Shown piece by piece: positions 54,839-64,000 of a DNA stretch of 64,000 bases. Numbering within the stretch: the first letter of the stretch is position 1; every line of letters begins with the position of its first letter. The stretch spans positions 62,001 through 126,000 of the forward strand of contig WTXD01000059.1 in the NCBI GenBank assembly GCA_022496205.1. The letters are read 5' to 3'. Below the pieces are notes generated by a model. The model was not told where the DNA came from. It made no database searches and worked only from the letters and a program-made list of their open reading frames with translations. The stretch is from Gloeopeniophorella convolvens (taxonomy: Eukaryota; Basidiomycota; Agaricomycetes; Russulales). The position numbers and the translations under genes are program-made.

Positions 54839-56995
54839 TTGATGTGATGTGTGGAGGACAGGAACTTGTGATACGACGGCCTATGGCACGCGGGTGAGTG
54901 CTTTTAAGGCGTGCATGCGTGCGTGCAAGATCCATACTCCAGGGCGTCCGTGCGGCATCGATAGCCAGGGCAATCCAACCGCGGGGCGGGGTTCCGACCT
55001 CGGAGACCAATGCTAAGAAGGCACTGGCAGGAAGGTTCTCCGTCCAAGGAGCCGTGCACGTGCATACACGGCGAACTGGACAAACGGCGGTCCAGAGTTG
55101 CGGGGACATGAGAGCCGGGATGCCGGCAGGGGTCGGTGGCGAGAGGAAATCACGTTTGAAGCTTGTCTGGGAGCTTGAGCTTGGTCACCTCAATGGCCTC
55201 ATGCGCATGCTCCAGGTTCGTTCTGCTTGCCTGTTGCGTTTTCCATCATGACCGTTAGTATCGCGGTGGATTCACATTTATGTCGACTGAGCACGATGCA
55301 GTCCATAAATCACACCGGTCTCTCGAACCCTAGCCCTACGCCCGTACCACGTCGTAGCAGCGCAGCTGCTAATATTCTCCAACCAGCTCCGAGTCCTCGA
55401 TCAATCTACGGAACTCATTCCTACTCCCCCGGAAGCTCGGGCTAGTTCGAGTTCCAAAGCTCCGCCTTAAGCTCGTGCACCCAGGGAGAGAGAGCAGTGC
55501 GCTTCCACTTCCGACGCGGGCTGTCTCTGGGTGCCATTTGTTCGGATTTCTCGAAGATGCTCGAGACAGTCTAATTGCTTCCTCTGCTGCTCCCTACCAC
55601 CCGACTCGGACACCACTTCCTCTTATAACATTTCATGGCCGGATCATGTCCCTGGATCTCTCAGACCAGTTTCATCGGCCCCACGGGGTCGTTGTACCCC
55701 ACAATGCTGTGCCTAGCCAGCAGTGACAGCGGAGAACGTGTGGACCTCTCACCCAGGACTCTGGTATGATGCAATTATATTGGGTCGCAGCTTACGGCCT
55801 TCATATACCATACACTACTCCTGGCAGATCTATGCTATACATGTTCGCCGTGAATACGTTTGGCTACCTCTAAAGCCAACCTGTATCGACAGCTTTTGTT
55901 CATCAATGCGGAATCGGTGTATGCCTCTCTATCACTTTCCAGCGCCTCTTTGTGACCGCAAGCAAGAACAGGCAGATGTCGGAGCGCTTTGCGGCTCCAA
56001 GTCATTCGACTCGGCTGTCTTCGGAGCGGGCCGGGGACGCGCTGCTGAACAGTGGTCTTCCACCATTATGTAGTGACCAGGGACAAGGGCGCAAGCACAT
56101 ATACTTAAAGCCCGGTGTGTTGCGTTATGCGTACGTTGCGAGCGAGTACTTCATGTCATGATCTTCTGGATTTCATTCGCAGCACAAAGACTTGGGGAGT
56201 GCCCAGATCTCTTGCAATGAGAGCAACCGATTGTTTACTCCCTCGTACCCTCACTTATGCTTTTCCCATGATAGTGTATGACAGGTTATGTGGCTCCTAT
56301 CAGAATCTAGGTGCCACTGAACAATCAGGCTCACGTATTGGGGTCCCTTCAACGTTGCACACACGGGCTCGGCCTTATTGTGCCATCCCTCAGAATGGCG
56401 ATAGTGGTTATCAAAGCCATCGTAACATCACTCCTGTCATCCTCGGAATAATTCTTGGGGGGCTTCTGTGGGGCTTCTGGGGAGCTGGCGAGGGATAGAC
56501 AATTGAGGAGAACAACAGCGGTGTGAGCGCGTGAAATGGCCAACGAAAGGAGAAAGGATGCTGACTGATACACAATTGGGGGGTCGGCAAAGCGGCCCGG
56601 GAGGTGGACTCGTCCTGCTCACCGCGCCTCAGTTGGTCGTCTAAAAACTGAGGGAGCGCGCCAGAGACGACGGTAGAGGCGGGCTCAATGGTATGCGCAG
56701 AGATCAGAAGTTATCGAGGTCATCGGACGCAAAGATGAAGTTGAGAACGTATGTCGTGTGCCACTGGCCAACCCACACCGTCCCACTGGATCAGCTGTCC
56801 CAAAACGGACGCTGTACTTTTGTTTCGCTACATGAGGACGAGAGAGCTGTCCTTTGCCCGGCCGAGCGCTGGACCTCTTGAACCACATAAAAGAAATGGC
56901 ATGGACCCACTACTCTCCCAAAACCAACTGAGCGCAAGTCGCTCCCCCCTACTCATACCTCCCCCCCGCCGTAATCTCCCCCCTTCCTCATCGAC
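54839..56995. other. divergent intergenic region, 2.2 kb
   Basis: No supported gene. It separates the second MaoC gene (minus) from the DUF6593-like gene (plus). Open frames of 60-130 codons show no domains, and C-rich tracts precede the start at 56996. Confidence 0.45.
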
Positions 56996-57784
56996 ATGGC
57001 CGCAGCTGCCGTTTACACGAACTCAGTATCCGCTGGCGGATACGCACATGCCCACGGCTACGGATATATGCCACTGACTCCTATCGCCTCGAGCCCAACG
57101 CTGGTTGAGCCCCCACCGCCCTACACCGAGCGCCCCTCCATCAAACTCAACATCTCGGATGCGGGCCCGAGCATCATAAATGCTGTCGTGACTGACACGG
57201 CCGGCCGACCTCTCTATACTACCTCGAGCAACTCGAAGCGTACGACGTTGATCTCGTCTGGGAGCAATACAGGGGTGGCCACCGTCGAATGGGACCGGTC
57301 GAGCCCCCGCATGGTCTTCCGTGGACGGAAGATGAAGTGCAAGGAGTGGTTGCCACTCGCGGGTCCCGAAACTCAGTATGTGCTTAGCCTTCTCTAACAA
57401 TGGCTCGGTCCTGATATTGTCTTGGTTTTTTTAGGTCTCGCTTGCTCACCCACGGCGACGCGCGGTTCACTTGGACCAAGCGATCCACCACTGGCTACGT
57501 GGGTCTTATGTTCATCGCTTGCTTTGTTGAAACTGACCATGTTGCAGCTTATCCCTGCAGACCGACCAGGCCTTGCTGTTGCCAGGTGGCGTATCAAGCG
57601 AACCGACGAGTTGCGCCTCGAGATCTTCCAGGAGGCCCTTGTTGTGCCGGGCTTCCTCGAGGCAATCGTCCTCTCAGTTGTCCTCCTTCGATCCGGGCGC
57701 CCGCTTGGCGATGTCCCAGAAGGCCTCAGCCTTGGCGCGCCCAGATTCTTTGCTCTTGCTGACGTTGCAGCGAACATACGATGA
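56996..57784 (+). CDS. DUF6593-like protein (226 aa, 3 exons)
   Basis: Exons 56996-57375, 57435-57498 and 57548-57784, all in phase. A Pro/Gly/Tyr-rich N terminus (about 45 residues) precedes a beta-rich domain: IINAVVTDTAGRPLYTT, VATVEWDRSSPRMVF, KCKEWLPL, then RLLTHGDARFTWTK and GLAVARWRIK, ending with a hydrophobic helix EAIVLSVVLLRSGRP. This strand pattern is that of the DUF6593 family, which is expanded in Agaricomycetes and is thought to have a Tubby/LURP-like barrel. Its role is unknown. Confidence 0.82.
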
Positions 57785-58867
57785 TCGACGACCCCATTCC
57801 TCGTATAAGTAACGACTTGATGTCTATCGCGGTATGCTTATGCTGATAGTAGGATTTGTATGATTGTATGGCTGGACACGCACGGTATGACCTTCGATGT
57901 ATCTGTAGCTATAGTGTATATGGCGTCGCTGTGCGACTTGCAATGGATGTATTACCCTTGGTTTCTTTTCCCCATTTACCTGCGCCTGCCACTGCAGTCT
58001 GCAGCACAGTACTGCCTGGACTGTGTAACAGTGTAACTTAGCATCACGTGCACGTCTGCCACCGCGTCGAAGTCCGGGCTGCCCGAGCTGTCTCTACGGT
58101 CATGGTCGCGGCACTTCTACAAGTTACCACTGAGACCTGCTGGCACTCTCCTGCCCTCAAACCATCAACTTTGCCATCTCTGAAGCCTGTTCATCTTATT
58201 TCTGGACCGGAAATGCGCAGCTCTCCTGTCTCTAACCCCTGTCTTCCCCAATCGATGGCCACTCTCGACGGCTGGCTAAGAGGAGTCTAGTGCTTCTCTT
58301 CACGGTCCCCTTTCTGATCCTAGCTCCCGTGCCCTGGGCGTTTGCCCACTTCCTCTGGGTAGACGACATGATCCGCCATTTTTCCTTCGCGATGCGCCAG
58401 GAGAGCGCATAGTATATGTCATGTCGGCGACGATCAACCGGTTTAACGCTCTCAAGACTCGATCCCACGGAACTTTGCACGTTCCTCAGATTCATACCGT
58501 TTTTACTTGAGTACCGAGGGAGTCGGCGCGTATCACGAATGGAATGTCATTCCTATCTCTTTCCGCTTCGCGGGCGGTGCTTCACATTTTGGAAAGAAGG
58601 CGTCTCAACTTGTCATAATCGCAATCGGAAAGGCGGTGCACTCGTCACGACCCGGCATGATTTGCGTATGTGGCCGCTCTGCTCTGCCTCTACACGGAAT
58701 CACGGTACCGTCCTTGTCGAACTAGTATTTCAAGTGCGCCGTCGTAGTCCCGGAGCAGTGCCTGCACACATGATGATTCGTGCACCGCCCCGCTTCCCCT
58801 ATAAGGCGTTAAGGCCGTGGATGACTCTCGTTCCCCGCTCTCTCAATCCTCTCCTTTTGACCTTGGG
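57785..58867. other. intergenic region
   Basis: No supported gene in about 1.1 kb; the last 70 bases hold the TATA box of carbonic anhydrase 2. Confidence 0.45.
58800..58806 (+). promoter_or_regulatory. TATA box of carbonic anhydrase 2
   Basis: TATAAGG lies 68 bases before the ATG at 58868. A related ATATAAGG box precedes the neighbouring paralog. Confidence 0.5.
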
Positions 58868-59675
58868 ATGGACTCGGCGCTCTTCAATCTCCTTCAACGC
58901 AATGACCAGTGGTCGGACGCTGTCGAAGCGGCTGATCCTAACTTCTTCCCCGACTCTGCCAGCAACGTGCAGACTCCAGCGGCAAGGAGTCCGCCCTGAC
59001 GTCACTGGATTGTGCGGACTCACGTTTCTGCTCCCTGTCAGTTCCTCTGGATCGGATGTGCCGACTCACGCGTCCCGCCCTCAGTCTTGACTGCGTCCAA
59101 GCCCGGAGACTTGTTTGTTCATAGAAATGTGGCTAGGTGAGTCGCTCAGTGCCTTGCCATATTTCTAAAGCTCATATCTTATCGTGCAGCCTCGTCCATC
59201 CCGACGATGAAAATACACTTTCCGTGATCTCATTCGCCGTTGAAGCGATCAAAGTAACCCACAGTAAGTTGCTGAACATCATGTAATCCCTTCACCACTT
59301 GACGGTGTTTTCCGTCTTCCAGTCCTCGTTGTCGGGCATACTGTGTGCGGAGGTGCTCAAGCTTGTCTCAACACAGCATTAGGCATTCCTATTGATCCCC
59401 CACCGGCACCGGTGCTCCAGAAATGGCTTTCGCCGCTCATCGACCTGGCACACTCCCTCCGTCCGTCTCCGGATCCAGCGGAGCAACTCGCCAACCTGCG
59501 GCGACTGGTTGTGGAGAACGTCCGTCAGCAGATCCAAAATGTTGTAAACACAGAGACGGTACAGGCTGCGTGGGCACATGGCAAGGAGCTTTCAGTGCAC
59601 GGACTCTTGTACGACCTCGCCACGGGGAAGTTGGAGGATCTCCAGCTTACGGTGAACAACCGCTCCGAATCCTAG
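58868..59675 (+). CDS. beta-class carbonic anhydrase 2 (211 aa, 4 exons)
   Basis: Exons 58868-58981, 59042-59136, 59190-59263 and 59323-59675. Zinc and catalytic residues are in [13 protein letters not shown] and [15 protein letters not shown]. Exons 1 to 3 match the lengths in carbonic anhydrase 3 (114, 95, 74). The first intron has no GT donor at the expected place; the best fit is GCGGCAAGG, a GC-AG intron, giving NVQTPA-FLWIGC. An in-frame ATG at 58817 exists, but [15 protein letters not shown] aligns with the starts of both paralogs. It forms a head-to-tail pair with carbonic anhydrase 3. Confidence 0.9.
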
Positions 59676-60760
59676 GAAGCGATACGGACCATGTACTTAA
59701 TAGTTGTAAGTTTGTAAAAGTCTCGAGTGACACTCTGGTCAAAGAACGATTTCGTGTCGACTGTTGAGCACGTTGTCGCATGCCCTTTGCGAGACGCTCC
59801 TCATTGTAAAAGCCCATTCAACATTGCTGGACGCGACTCAATACAATTCATAATCTCGGGGTTCGATTTCCGTCAGTCAGCAGTGCTGTGAGGCACTGTA
59901 TATGTTGCAAGAATATCCTTCTGCTATGTAAGCCCGGGCGGCGGTGTGAGTAAAGAGAAAAGGGTGCAGGCGCTGCTTCCATTTCCCCGCGTGCACCGTG
60001 GTCCGTGACGGGTGACGTTGAATGGGAAGAGCGCCGTGATGCAGTACTTACATAACGGGGCTCCGTGCGCGTGGTCGGCGAGTCCCGCCGCGCGTGCCCA
60101 TGCGGCGCTTGGCGGACCCCGCGGAGTCCGATTGGCAACCGAGGTCACGTTCCGCCAGATCATTGCGATGCCCTGGCGAATGTCGACGTCTATTTCAGCC
60201 CGCATCTACGTACACGACATGCTAGCGCCCTCGCGCTACATAATCCCGGTCTCAGCGACCTCCGATTACCGAAATGTGCGTGCAACTCACCCTGATGACA
60301 GAATTTAAGGCTTACCAGCAGCGTTCAACAGTCCAATCACTGGCACGCCGCCTTCAGTTCTGGACACCCTGGAGATGTGTCGTGTCAGCGGATCTGAGTA
60401 TCGCGGTCGGAATTCCCAGGCCCGCCGTACATGACAGTGCCATAGCACCTGCATAGCGCTGTTCCCCGCGACTATCTGGAGTAAACCTGCAGGGCGTTTC
60501 AAATCCGCTAACGAGAGCCGGATAGTCAGCACTATGCGACATATTTGTCCTCTGGCCTGCCGGAGTGTGTACTCCGGTTCTTTCTTTGCAGGGGACGCGG
60601 ATGAGTACCACTCATGGGCCCAGCGCCCTGCTCGCTCAGCTCTAGAGAACCGGAATTATGCACTGGCATTCGAGCACGCAGCCTGCGCTCCAGCTTCCTC
60701 GCTGGCCTGGATATAAGGCTCTGCTGGTCTTTCCGAGACAGCTATCTCCTCGTCTTCAAT
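59676..60760. other. intergenic region between the two carbonic anhydrase genes
   Basis: No supported gene in about 1.1 kb; the right end holds the promoter of carbonic anhydrase 3. Confidence 0.45.
60711..60717 (+). promoter_or_regulatory. TATA box of carbonic anhydrase 3
   Basis: ATATAAG lies 50 bases before the ATG at 60761. Confidence 0.5.
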
Positions 60761-61556
60761 ATGTCTTCTCCACTGTCAGACCTTCTCGCAGCCAACGAAT
60801 CTTGGGCCAGCGCCGTCTTCGCATCTGATCAAGGCTTCTTCGACAGGGGCGTGAATATCAAGCAGACCCCAAAGGTGTGCATGCAGTCAGCAGTCGCGTC
60901 CTGATTTTGAATTTAGTCGTCCTGCTCTCCGGCAGTTCCTCTGGATAGGATGCGCGGACTCGCGCCTCCCAGCCTCGGTTATGACTTCTTCTAAGCCAGG
61001 GGACATGTTCGTCCATAGGAACATAGCAGGGTGCGTCCTCCGCGTCCTACCATTATACTACACTTGCTCATATACGCATATAGCCTCGTCCATCCTGACG
61101 ACGAGAATGTCTTAGCAACGATTTCTCTCGCTATTGAGCTGGTACATGTAGAGCATAGTACGCCCTGCGACTTACCGTCTCCCTTCTTCCCGATAACATT
61201 GCCCAACAGTTCTCGTTGTCAGTCACACTCGCTGTGGCGGTACATGGACGAGCCTCAATGCCGTGCTTGGCAAAGAGACCGTGCCCCCTCCCGCTCCCGT
61301 ATTGAACAAGTGGCTCGCCCCGCTCATCGACCTCGCGAAGTCGCTCCATCCGTCCTCAGATCCCGACTCCTTTGTCGAAGAGTGGGACAAGCTTGCAGAG
61401 GCGAGCGTCCGCCAGCAGTTCAACAATGTTGTCAACACGGAGACGGTGAAACGTGCCTGGGAGTCAGGAAAGAAGCTTTCAGTGCACGCTCTGATTTATG
61501 ACGTTGCAACTGGTAGATTGAGGGACCTAGGCATCACGCGGACGGGCAGCGTTTGA
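60761..61556 (+). CDS. beta-class carbonic anhydrase 3 (209 aa, 4 exons)
   Basis: Exons 60761-60874, 60936-61030, 61084-61157 and 61210-61556. The active-site motifs are [13 protein letters not shown] and [15 protein letters not shown]; the Gly before the zinc His is Ser here. Intron positions equal those of carbonic anhydrases 1 and 2. The C-terminal half ([20 protein letters not shown]) is closest to carbonic anhydrase 2, so this pair is the younger duplication and carbonic anhydrase 1 the more distant member. Confidence 0.92.
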
Positions 61557-62146
61557 ACCCAGTAGGTCCCACCCTCTGTCGGTACAGTGTTTATCTGATT
61601 TGGGGCAGTTTCTAGTCCGCTCCCGGGTAGTTGTTTACAATACCTATTAGATAGGCAGCCGCGGACCATTCCACAATGAATGCTAGTAGTCAAACCAAGC
61701 GGAATTTTTCCCAGATCGCACACTTTGTGTCGACCACGCAGTCCACGCCAGGGCCATCCTGCAACGCAGCAGGGGCTATAAGACTGACTGATGGCAGCAC
61801 ATGTCGCATGACACCTTGAATCTAGTAAACACATCGGTTGTACGCTAACTCTCACTAAGATCCGCATATTCGTGCTTAGCCACCCTACGACCCGCTTCGG
61901 AAATCTCCCCTCGGGCGGACTCGAAGTTTCTGTCAAGACCTTCCGCATGTTGCTCCATGCAAATATCGGGTTTCCGTTAGCAGATACCAACCTAACTGAG
62001 GCCGTCTTTGATTCTTTGGCTGCCCAGGCGGGAATGCCCAAAAGCAGTTCCAAGTAGAGGTTTTTCTAGCTAGAGAAACCTCGTTCCGGCGACGATCTCC
62101 GCAGCAGTCCGTGATTCGCTCCCTTCTGATCATAACCTTCTCCAGG
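61557..62146. other. intergenic region
   Basis: No gene recognised. A 61-codon frame at 61872-62057 is open but has no domain. Confidence 0.45.
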
Positions 62147-63026
62147 ATGTCGGATTTAGAGGCGCACTCTCGCCGATTTGAATTGTCGCATTTAAGCCCT
62201 CAGTGTGTCTGTCCCGAGGGCTCGCTTCAACTCATCTGTCTTCCCGCCATGCTCCGCTTCTCTAGTCTCGGCTGGACAAGCCCCACGCTCGACGAGATCA
62301 CTACAATTGCCAAACGGACTGCAGATATTCTGCGCGATCATGGCCTAGCCTGCTGTGTGTTTGGCGGTACCAGCTGCCGACTAAAGGGCACTACACGCTT
62401 ACCCAATGTATGTCTCACTGGGATGTCCGGGTGATTTACTCTGACTGACCACCCGTATCATTAGGACGTCGACATGGTTGTTATGTCGACTACGCACACG
62501 CAAGAGGCGCTCAAAATCCTTCTCTGCGCCGCTGACGACTCCTTTTTCCGTGTGCCTTCGACGAACCCGCGTAACACGTACACTGTGTTGCGGTGTCATA
62601 CACGGAACAGGCGCACTCGCTGCAAAGTGGACATCCTTGTCCCACCGCTGCTAAATATTCCCCTGATTCCTGCGGAGAAGGTAGAGTGGGATGGGCCGAG
62701 CGGCGTGCCCGTTATGCCGGTAGTGACTCCTCTTGCTGAAGCTGCAGGGATGGGAAGACCATCTCCTGTCGCGCTACGCAGATAAACGGCTCAAGCGGCA
62801 CAACGATGCCAAAGATGTCCGGGAGCTACTCGAGATTGCGAGGTGCTTGGGGGTGCAGTGGCCATCCGAGACCTGGCTCCCATTGGGCTTCAAGAGAGAA
62901 GGGGAGCGGCGAGTGGCTGGTTTCATTACTTATTTCCCCAGCACGGAAGGCAATTGGGAGGAGATCGGGTTCGTACGCGCTTCGACCACAGGGTATACGA
63001 TTGATAGCCTTTTGGATTATTTGTAG
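62147..63026 (+). pseudogene. nucleotidyltransferase-fold protein gene with one frame break
   Basis: Exon 1 (62147-62407) ends in CCVFGGTSCRLKGTTRLPN and joins across a GTATGT...TTAG intron to DVDMVVMS at 62465. The GG[ST]...DxD pattern plus the later Asp in CKVDILVPP is that of DNA polymerase beta-like nucleotidyltransferases; fungal members of unknown substrate are common. The reading continues to VPVMPVVTP, where the conserved continuation LLKLQGWEDHLLSRYADKR lies in another frame from about 62733 to the stop at 63026. A single-base indel in ACTCCTCTTGCTG (62726-62738) explains it, as no intron fits. It may be a recent mutation or a sequence error. An in-frame ATG at 62249 is an alternative start. 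Confidence 0.65.
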
Positions 63027-64000
63027 ACTTGTAGATGGTCACCTCCCGTCATTTGGAGAGCTTCTATCTCGGCTTTTATGACCGACTCAGATGCAGTGGG
63101 GCTCCTCAAGAAATACACATAGCACTGGGAAGTCAAGCTTCGAGGGTGTTAAGTAGTGGTGATCTCGGCGAACGCGTTGAGATCCTTGCATCACTTTACT
63201 CACAGGTTTCTTGACGGTGTGTGTGGAGAACTCGGATTCGAGGGCCCCTTACGACAACATAGTTATGAATTTGAATTGTCGCAGCTATAATACGACTACG
63301 ATGGAATGACTGAGATTTCAGCGGTAGCACATAGGTTCTACGCGTAAGTGACACGTAGCGGATCGCACGTTGTACGCTGGCAAAGCTTGAGCTTGAGGCC
63401 TTAAGGCCCAAAGCTGAAGGAGTATCGAGCATTGCTCATCATTCTGTATGCTATATAAGAGCGAAAACACGAATGCTGTGATAGCATCATGGTCAATGGT
63501 GCCCGGGCCTGCGATTAACAGCGATGCACTCGCCGAATGCCCCGTTGTTACGTTGACTTCAATGAAAACAACAAAGAAATAAAAGGAACTTTGTCTACTG
63601 GTTTGACTGTATCTCAGAGACGGGAAGCGAGGGACAAGGTGTTGCTCGGAATGAATCACGTCATGTTCGTTGTGCAGCCTCGTTATACATAGCTATGACG
63701 GAAAACGATGGGAACGAAGAGTTGATCATCATCATGAAGCAGCTGAACAAAGTTCATTTCGCACAGCGCAGCGTTGCCCGGGCCGGGGATGCTCAACCCT
63801 GTCCGACCACCTTCCCAATGCGACACTTGGCCACAGCAGCGAGCTGAAGGTCGACCGACCCAACCGAACGGGCGTACCTCAAAGAACGCACTAAAGTTGC
63901 TTCGCTGGCTCCAGCGTGACGAGATTTATCTATTGCACCCCAGTCGTATCCCCGCGCGCCGCCAGCCTGTGCGCCCTCGCCGAAGAAGGCAGCTACAAAG
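63027..64000. other. window end, no gene recognised
   Basis: Open frames up to 113 codons on the minus strand (63318-63659) have no recognisable domain. A gene may begin beyond the window end. Confidence 0.4.

Noticed and set aside
1..64000. CRISPR arrays, rRNA genes or bacterial-type operons
   Set aside because: None seen; spliced genes show that this is a fungal nuclear window.

Overview
The window looks like nuclear DNA of a filamentous basidiomycete (Agaricomycetes type). Most genes are split by many short introns (about 50-60 nt, GT-AG with a few GC-AG), and the gene set is typical of such fungi: a beta-1,3-glucan synthase, a Zn2Cys6 regulator with a fungal-specific domain, a DUF6593-like protein, an F-box protein and several beta-carbonic anhydrases. 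All calls come from reading the sequence; no database search was run. Exon borders were chosen by splice consensus plus conserved protein motifs, and reading phase was checked across each joined gene.

Left third (1-25 kb), accessory and repeat rich. A decayed array with a period near 157 bp (about 1-900) leads into a dispersed repeat (2290-2880). Next comes a complete Copia-type LTR retrotransposon (2989-9740) with a 5-bp target duplication and LTRs that look identical. Its Gag is intact, its Pol is cut by one-base frame losses, and a second LTR element left a solo LTR (9128-9694) inside its 3' LTR. Then two diverged copies of a segment of about 5 kb follow (about 10190-15759 and 19160-24177). 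Each carries two intronless genes, A and B. A and B are distant paralogs that share an R / S-x-T / E motif order resembling the ADP-ribosyltransferase fold. Between the copies lies a nine-exon secreted flavin oxidase (berberine bridge enzyme family, minus strand). The second copy runs into a beta-carbonic anhydrase gene; the first copy keeps only the matching upstream DNA.

Middle (26-41.6 kb), mostly core genes. A REEP-type membrane-shaping protein is convergent with a 12-exon FKS1 glucan synthase (1790 aa). A small predicted tail-anchored protein follows. A relic zone holds fragments of a berberine-bridge-type gene and of an ankyrin repeat. An 11-exon Zn2Cys6 transcription factor closes the stretch.

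Right third (41.8-64 kb). An F-box gene is divergent from an 11-exon O-methyltransferase. Two MaoC-type peroxisomal hydratase paralogs in opposite orientation flank an intron-bearing elongator tRNA-Met and an amidase. A DUF6593-like gene, two tandem beta-carbonic anhydrases and a nucleotidyltransferase-like gene with one frame break complete the window.

The most unusual signal is the duplicated A/B gene pair, a possible lineage-specific ART-like family in a repeat-rich locus.
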